Below, one piece after another: positions 18,364 through 26,933 of a stretch of 64,000 nucleotides of DNA. How positions within the stretch are numbered: position 1 is the first letter of the stretch; every line of letters begins with the position of its first letter. Both the position numbers and the translations under genes were made by a program. The notes beneath the pieces were generated by a model, which was not told the origin of the DNA, searched no databases, and saw only the letters and a program-made list of their open reading frames with translations. Origin of the DNA: Mesolinea sp040772305 (GTDB lineage Bacteria; Chloroflexota; Anaerolineae; Anaerolineales; Anaerolineaceae); the NCBI GenBank assembly GCA_040772305.1, contig JAXGYK010000001.1, positions 744,001 to 808,000 on the forward strand, given 5' to 3'.

Positions 18364-19002
18364 GTGAAAAAGATTCGTTTGGTCAGCCTGGTTCTGGCTT
18401 TGGCTCTGCTGGCTTGTAACCTTCCGTCTTTAAATGTTCGTCCGTCAGCAACGCCGGAGCCTCAGGCTGAGGTATTGCTTCCCGGATGGCAGTATTACGA
18501 TGGGCGAGGTATGCGTTTATACCTTCCTTCAGATTTTGCGGCCCGCGATATCAATGCGGACTTGCCACGCATGGTGGAAATTATCAAGGCTGTCTTGGGC
18601 GAAGACAGCACAGTTTACAAAATGATTGCTGAAAATTTGATCGATAAGATTGTCTGGTGGGGCGTTAACGAAAGTGAGGCCTTTGAAACTGCAGATAAAG
18701 TTTTGGTTTACCGTAACCCTGGCTTGAACTCTATCCCTGTGAGCACCCTGGCAGGAGCCTTAACCCTGGTTGACGGCGAAGAGGCGAATAAACTGGAAAG
18801 CGAAAACCTCACCTTGGGAGAGCGCAAGGTATCCCGATTTGTGTCCAGTTCAGGTGATCGCGCTATGGCTGCCTATGTTTTTAAAGAAGAAGGAGCGCTC
18901 TGGATGCTACTCTTTTTAACCACACCTGAAAAGCTGGCAAATAACCTTGGGAATTTCGACAAAAGTATGCTCTACTTCGTTATCGATTCTACTATCCAGT
19001 AA
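18364..19002 (+). CDS. Lipoprotein of unknown function in the glycan locus
   Basis: GTG start immediately after the preceding stop codon. Signal peptide 1-17 with lipobox LLAC, so Cys18 should be lipidated; a short Pro/Thr-rich linker follows (SATPEPQAEV). The remaining 180 residues contain GWQYYDGRGMRLYLPSDFAARD and VSRFVSSSGDRAMAAYVFKE. This resembles small outer-face lipoproteins with a single alpha/beta domain (PsbP/DUF-like), but I do not recognise the family. It is the only extracytoplasmic protein inside the otherwise cytoplasmic biosynthetic run, so a role in receiving or anchoring the exported glycan is possible but unproven. Confidence 0.7.
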   Translation: MKKIRLVSLVLALALLACNLPSLNVRPSATPEPQAEVLLPGWQYYDGRGMRLYLPSDFAARDINADLPRMVEIIKAVLGEDSTVYKMIAENLIDKIVWWGVNESEAFETADKVLVYRNPGLNSIPVSTLAGALTLVDGEEANKLESENLTLGERKVSRFVSSSGDRAMAAYVFKEEGALWMLLFLTTPEKLANNLGNFDKSMLYFVIDSTIQ

Positions 19003-19009
19003 GGAGACC

Positions 19010-19786
19010 ATGGCGGCGAAAACCCTGGCTATCATTCAAGCCCGTATGAGCTCCACCCGCCTGCCTGGCAAGGTTTTGCTGGATTTAGCTGGTCAACCGG
19101 TACTTCAGAGAGTGGTCTCACGCTTAAGCCGGGCCAGTCTTTTGGATGAAGTGCTGGTAGCAACAACCACAGACAGCAGCGATGATGCTTTGGCCCAATT
19201 TTGCGAAGAACAAAGCATTTTATGCAGCCGTGGTTCGGTTTTTGATGTGCTGGATCGCTATTACCAGGCTGCTCAGCTAAGTAAAGCGGAGCTGATTGTC
19301 CGGGTCACTGCAGATTGCCCGATGATAGATCCTGGAGAGGTGGACCGTGTCATCCGGGCGTTTATGCAAAGCGATGCGGATTTTGCTGCAAACCGCCTTC
19401 CTCCTCCTTTTGTGCGCAGCACTCCCATTGGCATGGATACGGAAGTGGTAACGCGTGCTGGCTTAGAACGCGCCTGGAAGGAAGCCCGCGAAGCTTATGA
19501 ACGCGAACATGTGATGCCTTATTTTTATGCAGTTCCGGGGCGCTTTAAGGTACTGCTAGTAGACATGGATCCGCCTTTGGGCCACTTGCGTTTTACGATC
19601 GACACCCCTGCGGACTTGGAGCAGGCGCGCGCAATCTACCGCCATTTTGATTGCCGGGATGACTTTAGCCTGGCAGAGCTCTTGGAGGCCAATGAAACAC
19701 ACCCCGAATGGCAGGCAATGGTTGCTTCGGTGCAGCACAAAGGTTATGAGGATGTGGATTCCCGTATACAGAAGGGGAATTTATGA
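19010..19786 (+). CDS. spsF: SpsF-type cytidylyltransferase family protein
   Basis: A GT-A-like nucleotidyltransferase. The N-terminus AIIQARMSSTRLPGKVLLDL is the SpsF/NeuA-like nucleotide site, followed by RVTADCPMIDP and a metal-site aspartate, then RFTIDTPADLEQA. SpsF sits beside NeuB-type SpsE in Bacillus spore-coat glycan operons, where CMP-sugar formation is expected. ATG 19010 is chosen because of the AAGGAG five bases ahead; it follows the lipoprotein stop by seven bases. The HAD or glycosyltransferase extension seen in some SpsF proteins is absent (258 residues). Confidence 0.8.
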   Translation: MAAKTLAIIQARMSSTRLPGKVLLDLAGQPVLQRVVSRLSRASLLDEVLVATTTDSSDDALAQFCEEQSILCSRGSVFDVLDRYYQAAQLSKAELIVRVTADCPMIDPGEVDRVIRAFMQSDADFAANRLPPPFVRSTPIGMDTEVVTRAGLERAWKEAREAYEREHVMPYFYAVPGRFKVLLVDMDPPLGHLRFTIDTPADLEQARAIYRHFDCRDDFSLAELLEANETHPEWQAMVASVQHKGYEDVDSRIQKGNL

Positions 19787-20646
19787 GTGAATGCCCGCTT
19801 TGTAAAAGCCAGACAAACCGGCCCTTTGCCAGGCTCGAGTCGTTTGGCTATCCACTTTCTTACCTGCAATGTAAGAATTGCGGCTTTGTTTTTCAGGACC
19901 CTGATAGTACCCAGGCTTTTGATCCCAGCTTTTACACCGAAACCTACCGTAAGATATACCAGGCCAGTGCCGAACCCACAGCAAAGGATCTGCGTCAGCA
20001 GGAACTGCGTGCCGCGGACAAACTGGCATTTCTAAAGGCTGAAGGGCTTAAGCCCAGCCGAATTCTGGATATTGGTGCCTCCAGCGGCCTCTTATTGGCC
20101 GCATTGCGCGATGGATTGAACGCACAAGTTCTTGGCGTGGAGCCGGGAGATGCATATCGGGCTGCTGCCGCAGAACGCGGAATTGAAATGAAGGCTTCCG
20201 TTGAAGACCTGCTGGCCAGCAGACCGGAACGTTTTGACCTGGTTACTCTGATGCATGTCCTAGAGCATCTGCCTCAGCCGCGCGCAAGTTTAGCTCAGAT
20301 TCTTGATGAGCTGCTGAATCCTCAGGGTTACATCTTGGTAGAAGTTCCCAACTTTTATGCCCACGACTCGTATGAATTAGCCCATCTTGCCTGCTATACG
20401 CCCAACCACCTGCGCCAGATGCTGGAACAGGCTGGCTTTGAAGTTTTGGAAGAACGGCAGCATGGCTGGCCGCGTTCCAAGACCTTACCGCTCTACCTGG
20501 AAGTTTTGGCACGACCAGCTTCTGTAAAGCAAAAGGAGCCAGTTCGGGCTGAGCAGGCAATGGCACTCAAGCGCCGCCTGGGGCTTTTGCGGCGTAAAAT
20601 CATGCAAAGAATTCTGCCTCGGAAAACCTGGCTGCCTTTGGAGTAA
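19783..20646 (+). CDS. SAM-dependent methyltransferase with N-terminal zinc ribbon
   Basis: Residues 1-35 hold two CxxC pairs (CPLCKSQ and CKNCGF), a small zinc ribbon found in sugar C-methyltransferase-like proteins. Residues about 85-200 form the class I fold with ILDIGASSGLLLAAL, the ribose acidic residue in GVEPG, and LMHVLEHLPQP, a Methyltransf_23 pattern. It overlaps spsF by ATGA. Likely substrate is a nucleotide sugar or glycan intermediate. The C-terminal 70 residues are basic. Confidence 0.8.
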   Translation: MSECPLCKSQTNRPFARLESFGYPLSYLQCKNCGFVFQDPDSTQAFDPSFYTETYRKIYQASAEPTAKDLRQQELRAADKLAFLKAEGLKPSRILDIGASSGLLLAALRDGLNAQVLGVEPGDAYRAAAAERGIEMKASVEDLLASRPERFDLVTLMHVLEHLPQPRASLAQILDELLNPQGYILVEVPNFYAHDSYELAHLACYTPNHLRQMLEQAGFEVLEERQHGWPRSKTLPLYLEVLARPASVKQKEPVRAEQAMALKRRLGLLRRKIMQRILPRKTWLPLE

Positions 20647-20650
20647 ATTA

Positions 20651-21601
20651 ATGAGTTCTGTACGCCTTACACTTTTTACCGCCCCAAAACCGATGAGCGA
20701 TCCGCATATTGCTACAATCCAGCGCAATGCCTTTGCTTCATGGAAGGAACTGGGAGAAGCTGTTCAGGTTGTGGTAGTTGGAAAAGAGGAAGGCCTGCTG
20801 GCTGCCTGCAACGAGTTTGGTTTTACCTATTTGCCGGACGTGGAGCGCAACAGGCAAGGCACGCCGCTGATTTCTTCCATTTTTGGACTGGCGCGTGGCG
20901 TAAACCAGAGCCCGCTTCTCACCTATGTAAACGCCGATATCATTCTTTTTCCTGGTTTTTTGGAACAAATCGAGCGAGTTGCCCGTCAGTTCGGGAAGTT
21001 TCTGATAGTAGGCCAGCGTTACGATTTGGACTTATCTGAAGTACTCGCATTTGAGCCTGGCTGGAGCGAAACCCTCCTGATCCGTGCGAGGCAGGAAGGA
21101 AAGCTGCATGGACGCACCGGCAGCGACTATTTTGCCTTTCCGCGAACTTGCTTTGACCAGATTCCGGAGTTTAGTGTAGGCAGGGCTGGCTGGGATAATT
21201 GGATGATCTACCGCGCCCGCAAAATGCGCTGGCCGGTTGTTGATGCAAGTGCCACAATCCCAATTATTCACCAGAACCATGATTACAGTCACCTTCCGGG
21301 AGGACAGGCGCATTATCGCTTGCCCGAGAGTGGAGAAAACGTACAGTTGGCCGGCGGCCGGCGGACCATATTTGAACTGGACGACGCTACACATGTTTTG
21401 AATTCTGCGGGAATTGCGGCCTTTCCGGACTCTTTCAAGAAATTTATGCGCAATGTGGAACTGACCCCATTGCTCAAGTTTCATTCCTATGGCATGACCC
21501 AGGCACTTTTCACCCTTTTTCATCCGATCCGTGCTGCAAAAGAACGGAAACGTGAACGGGAAGAACAGGCTGCCCGGCGCGCAAGCGGGAGGGTTAACTA
21601 A
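20651..21601 (+). CDS. Glycosyltransferase-like protein, GT-A fold
   Basis: 316 residues starting with a short beta strand (RLTLFTAPKPMSDPH) and containing LLTYVNADIILFPGF, where NAD takes the place of the usual DxD metal site, and later GWDNWMIYRA, which resembles the acceptor-side motif of GT2-like proteins. Such proteins occur in many glycan loci with the same N-terminal 'FTAPKP' block. The C-terminus is basic and may associate with the membrane. Exact family unrecognised. It overlaps the next gene as TAATG. Confidence 0.6.
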   Translation: MSSVRLTLFTAPKPMSDPHIATIQRNAFASWKELGEAVQVVVVGKEEGLLAACNEFGFTYLPDVERNRQGTPLISSIFGLARGVNQSPLLTYVNADIILFPGFLEQIERVARQFGKFLIVGQRYDLDLSEVLAFEPGWSETLLIRARQEGKLHGRTGSDYFAFPRTCFDQIPEFSVGRAGWDNWMIYRARKMRWPVVDASATIPIIHQNHDYSHLPGGQAHYRLPESGENVQLAGGRRTIFELDDATHVLNSAGIAAFPDSFKKFMRNVELTPLLKFHSYGMTQALFTLFHPIRAAKERKREREEQAARRASGRVN

Positions 21602-22617
21602 TGCCCCGTATCGGAACCAACCCCGCCCGGGGCCAAAAACTGGCCTTCGACCCACCGCGCGTCACCGTTGCCATTTTGGTTCATGCGCCCCATGAAGACG
21701 GTTATTTTGCCCACCGTCTGGCAGTAACCCAGCTTACCCTGCAAAGTGTGTTCAAAAACACGCCCCGACCTTTCGAGCTCTTGGTTTTTGATAACGGTTC
21801 TTGTGCTGCCATGCGTGCCTGGCTGCAAAGTGAGTACGAGGCCGGGAAGATTGATACCCTTCTTGAAAGCAGCGCGAATATCGGCAAATTGAACGCACTA
21901 TGGCGTATCGCCAACTTGGCTCAGGGCAATATCATTGCTTACAGTGACGATGACGTTTACCATTTGCCGGGTTGGCTGTCCGAGCATCTGAAGGTGCTTG
22001 AAGCCTTCCCCAATGTAGGTGCGGTTACTGGTTTTTATATCAAACAGCGGGTGGGTATGAGTTCCGATTCAACCCTGGATTGGGCGCGTTCTTATGAGCT
22101 GAAGCATCCCCAATTGGTAGCGCGCGGCCAGCTCATTAACCCCAAGTGGGAAAGTGAGTATATCGATAATTCCGGACGCAGCCTGGAGCGTTACCAATCC
22201 GAGATTGCAGGCCTTGAGGACGTAGTTGTTGAGAAGGACGGCGTTAAGGCTTGGGTTTCGGCACATCACTTTCAGGTAATGATGCCCAAAGCGGTGATGC
22301 TGGAGGTGCTTGACGAGATGCTGGAAGGCGGCTGGAGCGAGCTTGCCATGGGGCGAATGGTTGAAATGGACGACCGCATGGATGCCAAAGGATACTTGCG
22401 CCTGACTACCTACCCTCAGACCATGCGCCTCTTGGGTAATGTTATTGATGAAGAAGTGAAGGCTCTGGCAGCTCGTGACGGAATCGAAGCTGAAGCCGGT
22501 TTGGCAAAGGGGGTTGTAGCTACACATGAGCTTGTGCGTGAAGGGCTCCATAAACGGATTGCCCGCTGGCTCTTAAACCGTCTTTATGCTTATGTGCACG
22601 GCGGAGGCAAAAAATGA
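21601..22617 (+). CDS. GT2-family glycosyltransferase
   Basis: 338 residues. A GT-A core runs from about residue 20: VTVAILVH, TLQSVFKNT, ELLVFDNGS, SANIGKLNALWRI, and IIAYSDDDVYHLPGW, where SDDD is the metal-binding DxD site. The remaining part (WVSAHHFQVMMPK) holds the acceptor region. No membrane helices, so it probably works on a soluble or lipid-linked intermediate at the inner membrane face. Overlaps the downstream gene as ATGA. Confidence 0.82.
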   Translation: MPRIGTNPARGQKLAFDPPRVTVAILVHAPHEDGYFAHRLAVTQLTLQSVFKNTPRPFELLVFDNGSCAAMRAWLQSEYEAGKIDTLLESSANIGKLNALWRIANLAQGNIIAYSDDDVYHLPGWLSEHLKVLEAFPNVGAVTGFYIKQRVGMSSDSTLDWARSYELKHPQLVARGQLINPKWESEYIDNSGRSLERYQSEIAGLEDVVVEKDGVKAWVSAHHFQVMMPKAVMLEVLDEMLEGGWSELAMGRMVEMDDRMDAKGYLRLTTYPQTMRLLGNVIDEEVKALAARDGIEAEAGLAKGVVATHELVREGLHKRIARWLLNRLYAYVHGGGKK

Positions 22618-23606
22618 CACGATTTTTGATTGCTGGTCTTGGCTCGATTGGACGCAGACATCTGCGCAACCTGCTGGCACTGGGTGAGCATGATATTTTG
22701 CTCTATCGCACCCATCAGGCTACGCTTTCAGATGATGAATTGCTTGGCTTCCCCAGCTATACAGACCTGGAAGAGGCTCTGGCACAAAAGCCGGATGGTG
22801 TAATCGTTGCAAATCCAACAGCTGCACATATGAGCGTAGCGTTGCCGGCAGCTGCGGCTGGTGCGCATCTGCTTATCGAGAAACCGATCGCTCCCACCCT
22901 GGAAGAAATACCAGCCTTAGCCGCAGCTTTAGAGGCTAATGAAAAGCAGGTTTTGGTTGGCTTCCACTTCCGGCAGCATCCGGTTTTGAAGCAAATTAAA
23001 AGCATCTTAGACAGTGGTGAGCTTGGCCGGGTTTACAGTGCTCATGCGCATTGGGGAGAGTATCTTCCTGCCTGGCACCCCTGGGAGGATTACCGCAGGA
23101 GCTATGCTGCCCGCAAGGACTTAGGCGGTGGGGTAGTAAATACGCTTAGCCATCCCTTTGATTACCTGCGTTGGCTGTTGGGTGAAGCGGAAAGTGTTTC
23201 TGCAGTAACAAGTAAGCAAAGTGACTTGGAATTGGATACCGAAGACCACTGCGATGCTACATTGCGCTTTGAAAACAGTGCTCTGGCTACAGTCCATCTG
23301 GACTACTATCAGCGCCCAGCCAGCCATGCTTTTTCGATTACCTGTGCGCAAGCGGCAATTAGCTGGGATAACGCCTCAGGAAATGCCATGGTAATGCGTG
23401 CGGATAGCAGCGTAGAAGAACTGCGGGTACCGGCAGGGTTTGAACGCAATACCCTCTTTTTGGATGAGATGCGTCATTTTATCGCTCTTTGTCAGGGAGG
23501 GGTTAACTCTTGCTGCAGTCTGGAGGATGGTATTACGGCCCAAAAAATTGCCCTGGCTGTGCACCAGTCCTCTGCGAAAGGCGGCTGTGAAACCGCCATT
23601 TGTTAA
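22614..23606 (+). CDS. Gfo/Idh/MocA-family oxidoreductase
   Basis: A 330-residue NAD(P)-dependent sugar oxidoreductase: GLGSIGRRHLRNL near the N-terminus, VIVANPTAAHM, LLIEKPIAP (the EKP motif) near residue 94, then the substrate-binding domain with GGGVVNTLSHPFDYLRWL. Homologues in glycan loci oxidise or reduce at C3 of a UDP- or GDP-sugar. It closes the operon that began at 8119; a hairpin overlaps its stop codon and a 331-base gap follows. Confidence 0.82.
   Translation: MTRFLIAGLGSIGRRHLRNLLALGEHDILLYRTHQATLSDDELLGFPSYTDLEEALAQKPDGVIVANPTAAHMSVALPAAAAGAHLLIEKPIAPTLEEIPALAAALEANEKQVLVGFHFRQHPVLKQIKSILDSGELGRVYSAHAHWGEYLPAWHPWEDYRRSYAARKDLGGGVVNTLSHPFDYLRWLLGEAESVSAVTSKQSDLELDTEDHCDATLRFENSALATVHLDYYQRPASHAFSITCAQAAISWDNASGNAMVMRADSSVEELRVPAGFERNTLFLDEMRHFIALCQGGVNSCCSLEDGITAQKIALAVHQSSAKGGCETAIC
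23577..23604 (+). terminator. Probable terminator overlapping a stop codon
   Basis: GGCGG (23580-23584) pairs with CCGCC (23593-23597), flanked by AAA and ATTTGTT. It lies at the very end of the oxidoreductase gene and fits the end of the 8119-23606 operon. The stem is short, so efficiency is uncertain. Confidence 0.5.
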
Positions 23607-23937
23607 AATTCCTTTGCTTTATCTCTTTGCATGCGCTTTATAGTGGATTAAGTTTGCTTAAAAACTAAGCGATAAAAACTGTGGGAGAGCATCCGGGTTC
23701 GCGCTCCATCCCGATTTATAGTTCCAGCCGCCGTAAACAAAAACCATCGTGCTTTTGGCGATTAGGGAGTAGATACCTCTTACCTGGCCTTAGTTACATT
23801 TCGTGATTTACTTATCATTGCAAGTCTTTTTAATGAACCTTTCTTTTCTTGAAAACCTGCCTTGCGTACAAGCTTGCCAAAGGATATGATGCCCGATGGT
23901 ACAATCACTCCTGATTTCATAAGGGAGCAAAGCACGC
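23607..23937. other. 331-base gap between glycan operons
   Basis: No gene seen. It contains an imperfect hairpin region near 23678-23720 (GGGAGAGC facing GCGCTCC and ATCCC) that might be a structured leader or relic, and a promoter just before 23938. A GGGTTCGCG stretch near 23695 is tRNA-like only in its T-loop; no cloverleaf can be folded around it by eye. Confidence 0.5.
23862..23905 (+). promoter_or_regulatory. Promoter region for the second glycan operon
   Basis: TTGCGT (23862-23867), 17 bases, TATGAT (23885-23890) is one candidate. An extended -10 TGGTACAAT (23897-23905) is a second, closer to the ATG at 23938. AAGGGAG at about 23921-23927 is the ribosome site. Confidence 0.55.
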
Positions 23938-24765
23938 ATGATGCCTAATATTCTCGACAAATTTAATATGCAAGGCCAGGTGGCTTTAGTAACCGGTGCC
24001 GCTGGTTTGCTGGGCAAGCAATTCGCTTTAGCCCTGGCTCAGGCTGGCGCAGCGGTGATGCTGGCAGACCTCAACTCGGAGTTAGCCACCCAAAATGCGG
24101 CTGAAATTCAATCCCAAGGCTTAAAAGCCGCTGCCCTCAAGGTAGATGTTACCGACCCGGAATCCACTCAGGCCATGGCTGCAGTTACCCTGGCGCATTT
24201 TGGCCGCCTTGATGTCCTTGTCAACTCGGCTGCCCTCGACCCTAAGTTCGATCCTCAGCACAGCGGCAGCCAGGGCGCCAACGCCTTCGAAACATACAGC
24301 CTTCAAAGCTGGCGTCAGGCCTTGGATGTGAACCTTACCGGTATGTTCCTGGCGAGTCAGGCGGCGGTTGCTCCCATGCTGGAACAAAACAAGGGAGTGA
24401 TTATCAACATTTGCTCTACTTATGGGCTCAACGGGCCCGATCAACGCCTTTATGAACGGCCAGATGGCAGCCGCTCTTTTAAACCGGTTTATTACTCGGT
24501 GACTAAGGCCGGGGTGCTTGGTTTCACACGCTACCTTGCGGCTTACTACGCAGGTAAAAACATCCGCGTCAACGCTCTTACTCCAGGCGGGGTCTACAAT
24601 GGCCACGACGAAGTCTTTACCCAGTCGTATAGCAGCCGCACCATCCTCGGCCGCATGGCCCATCTGGATGAAATGAGCGCAGCCATGCTCTTCCTCTGCT
24701 CCGACGCCTCAAGCTACATGACCGGTTCCAATCTGGTTGTGGACGGAGGCTGGACCGCATGGTAA
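23938..24765 (+). CDS. Short-chain dehydrogenase/reductase, PtmA-like
   Basis: A 275-residue classical SDR with TGAAGLLGKQFA, NSAALDP in place of NNAG, NICSTYG and the catalytic YYSVTKAG, then NALTPGGVYNG and a YMTGSNLVVDGGW ending. The insert around 'GPDQRLYERPDG' and the gene order next to a CMP-sugar synthetase match PtmA of Campylobacter flagellin-glycosylation clusters, where PtmA precedes PtmB. Its reaction there is not firmly established. It opens the second operon and overlaps the next gene by seven bases. Confidence 0.8.
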   Translation: MMPNILDKFNMQGQVALVTGAAGLLGKQFALALAQAGAAVMLADLNSELATQNAAEIQSQGLKAAALKVDVTDPESTQAMAAVTLAHFGRLDVLVNSAALDPKFDPQHSGSQGANAFETYSLQSWRQALDVNLTGMFLASQAAVAPMLEQNKGVIINICSTYGLNGPDQRLYERPDGSRSFKPVYYSVTKAGVLGFTRYLAAYYAGKNIRVNALTPGGVYNGHDEVFTQSYSSRTILGRMAHLDEMSAAMLFLCSDASSYMTGSNLVVDGGWTAW

Positions 24766-26015
24766 GCTACGCCTCCAACGAAGTCGTTGCCCTGATCCCC
24801 GCCCGCGGCGGCAGTAAGGGCATTCCCCGCAAGAATATCAAGCTCTTTGCCGGGGCTCCCCTCATCGCCTGGAGCATCGCTGCTGCCAAAGAGTCGCCCC
24901 TTGTCACCCGCGTTATCGTCTCCACCGACGATCCTGAAATTGCCGAGATTGCCCAGACCTGGGGTGCCGAAGTCCCCTTCCTCCGCCCAGCCGAGCTAGC
25001 CCAGGACGATACGCCTGACCTCCCTGTCTTTCTGCATCTCCTCGACTACCTGGCCAAAACTACCGGACATCTCCCCGAAGCGATGCTGCAGCTGCGCCCT
25101 ACTTCCCCTATTCGTCCTCAGGGCCTGGTGGAACAGGCTCTTGCACTCCTCAAAAGCGACCACTCAGCAGATAGTGTGCGCGGTGTTGTACCCAGCGGGC
25201 AGAACCCATACAAAATGTGGCATATTGATCCGAAAGATGGCTTCATGCACCCCTTGCTTAAATTAGATGGCGTCAAAGAACCCTATAATGCTCCGCGCCA
25301 AAGTTTACCTTCCAGTTTTTGGCAGACCGGTCATATCGACGCTATCCGCACACGCTGTATTGTAGAAAAGTCCTCTCTGACCGGCGACTACATCCTGCCT
25401 TTGCACATCGACCCGCGTTATACCGTAGATATCGATACTCCCGCCGACTGGCCCAAATACGAAGCCCTTGTCCAGGACGAAACCTTGAACCTCATTGATC
25501 CTCTGGCACAGACCCGTTCGCGCAAAAAACGTCCCCTCCCTCCCCGCGTGCGTCTTCTAGCTTTCGATTTTGATGGCGTTTTCAGCGACGATATGGTGTT
25601 TGTTGACCAGGATGGCCGCGAAACAGTACGCTGCAGCCGCAGCGATGGCATGGGCATTGGAATGCTCCAGGAGCAGGGCCTCACCGAGGTGGTCATCATC
25701 TCTCGTGAAGGCAATCCAGTTGTCACGGCGCGTGCCAAAAAACTGGGCCTTGCCGTCCAGCAGTCGGTTATGGATAAAGCCCAAGCCCTGCGCGATCTCG
25801 TCCAGTCCCGAGGTTATAGCCGCGAAGAAATTGTCTTTGTCGGCAACGACCTCCCCGATCTGGTTACTCTTTCTGAAGTGGCTTGCTTTGTCTGCCCTAC
25901 AGATGCCCACCCCGAAGTGGTCCGACAGGCTGACCTGGTCTTGGATCACAAAGGCGGAAAAGGCGCCGTACGAGAGATCTGTGACCGTATTCGCACCTTG
26001 CAGGCAGATATTTAG
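24759..26015 (+). CDS. neuA: CMP-nonulosonate cytidylyltransferase fused to KdsC-like HAD phosphatase
   Basis: Residues 1-240: NeuA-type cytidylyltransferase with IPARGGSKGIPRKNIK (CTP loop), QLRPTSPIRP, and DIDTPADWP near the end of the domain. Residues about 260-418: a KdsC-type HAD with FDFDGVFSDD (nucleophile and acid aspartates both present), IISREG, DKAQAL and GNDLPDL, so all four catalytic motifs look intact. The order is that of animal CMAS, where the HAD half is not a working phosphatase; here it may be. It suggests one protein dephosphorylates a nonulosonate-9-phosphate and activates it with CTP. The coding strand is unusually C-rich at third positions. Confidence 0.88.
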   Translation: MVSYASNEVVALIPARGGSKGIPRKNIKLFAGAPLIAWSIAAAKESPLVTRVIVSTDDPEIAEIAQTWGAEVPFLRPAELAQDDTPDLPVFLHLLDYLAKTTGHLPEAMLQLRPTSPIRPQGLVEQALALLKSDHSADSVRGVVPSGQNPYKMWHIDPKDGFMHPLLKLDGVKEPYNAPRQSLPSSFWQTGHIDAIRTRCIVEKSSLTGDYILPLHIDPRYTVDIDTPADWPKYEALVQDETLNLIDPLAQTRSRKKRPLPPRVRLLAFDFDGVFSDDMVFVDQDGRETVRCSRSDGMGIGMLQEQGLTEVVIISREGNPVVTARAKKLGLAVQQSVMDKAQALRDLVQSRGYSREEIVFVGNDLPDLVTLSEVACFVCPTDAHPEVVRQADLVLDHKGGKGAVREICDRIRTLQADI

Positions 26016-26059
26016 GCGCGTAAATTGCACAAGTTCCTAAAATACTCACAGGAGAATGT

Positions 26060-26932
26060 ATGAAAACCGTAAAAATTGGCAAACATGAAGTGGGTGAAGG
26101 ATGCCCGGCTTACCTGATAGGTGAGATTGGGATTAATCACAATGGCAGTCTTGAAAATGCGCTTGCGCTCATACGTGCAGCAAAAGACGCCGGTTTGGAT
26201 GCGGTAAAGTTCCAAAAACGAACTCCTGAGATTTGTGTTCCAGAACATCAACGCAACCAAATGCGTGAAACACCCTGGGGTTACATTCCTTATTTAGATT
26301 ACCGCTATAAAGTAGAGTTTGATGAAGTTGAATATCGAGAGATAGATCGCTATTGCAAAGAACTGGATATCGACTGGTTTGCCTCCTCATGGGATATACC
26401 TTCCGTTGAGTTTATTGAAGCTTTTGACCCGCCAACCCACAAACTCCCCAGCGCCTTGCTTACGGATAAGGCCCTGCTGCGTGCCTACCGTGCTACTGGC
26501 AAGCCCCTTATCGTCTCTACCGGTATGTCCACCCTGGAAGAGATTAAAGATGCCATTGACCTCATAGGTGAAGACGACCTTATCCTCTGCCACGCCACCA
26601 GCTCCTACCCTTGCCCACCCGAAGAGTTGAACCTGAACATGATTCATACCCTGCGGGATATGTTCAACTGCCCCATTGGTTACAGCGGGCACGAAGTAGG
26701 TTTGGTTACCAGTGTGGTTGCAGTGGCTATGGGCGCCTGTCTGGTTGAGCGCCATATTACCCTGGATCGGTCAATGTGGGGCAGCGACCAGAGCGCATCG
26801 GTAGAGCCTCAGGGTGTGCGTTCGCTGGTTAAGTACATTCGCGTTACCGAGAAAGCCTTAGGGGATGGCATTAAGCAGGTTTATGAGAGTGAAAAGTCTT
26901 CGCTGAAGAAACTGCGCCGCTACAGTGAGTGA
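26060..26932 (+). CDS. N-acetylneuraminate synthase family protein without SAF domain (NeuB 2)
   Basis: A NeuB TIM barrel of 290 residues: EIGINHNGSLENAL, DAVKFQKRTPE, STGMSTLEEI, CHATSSYPCP and IGYSGHEVG. The block RNQMRETPWGYIPYL marks a distinct subfamily. It ends at about the barrel's last helix and lacks the C-terminal SAF domain that in NeuB 1 (16190) completes the partner's active site. It follows the NeuA-HAD fusion by 44 bases, with AGGAGAA ahead of the ATG. Likely makes the nonulosonate or its 9-phosphate for the fusion protein. Confidence 0.85.
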   Translation: MKTVKIGKHEVGEGCPAYLIGEIGINHNGSLENALALIRAAKDAGLDAVKFQKRTPEICVPEHQRNQMRETPWGYIPYLDYRYKVEFDEVEYREIDRYCKELDIDWFASSWDIPSVEFIEAFDPPTHKLPSALLTDKALLRAYRATGKPLIVSTGMSTLEEIKDAIDLIGEDDLILCHATSSYPCPPEELNLNMIHTLRDMFNCPIGYSGHEVGLVTSVVAVAMGACLVERHITLDRSMWGSDQSASVEPQGVRSLVKYIRVTEKALGDGIKQVYESEKSSLKKLRRYSE

Positions 26933-26933
26933 T

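Noticed and set aside
23660..23725. tRNA-like GGGTTCGCG element in the 331-base gap
   Set aside because: No acceptor stem, anticodon arm or D arm can be paired around it; at best an imperfect hairpin.
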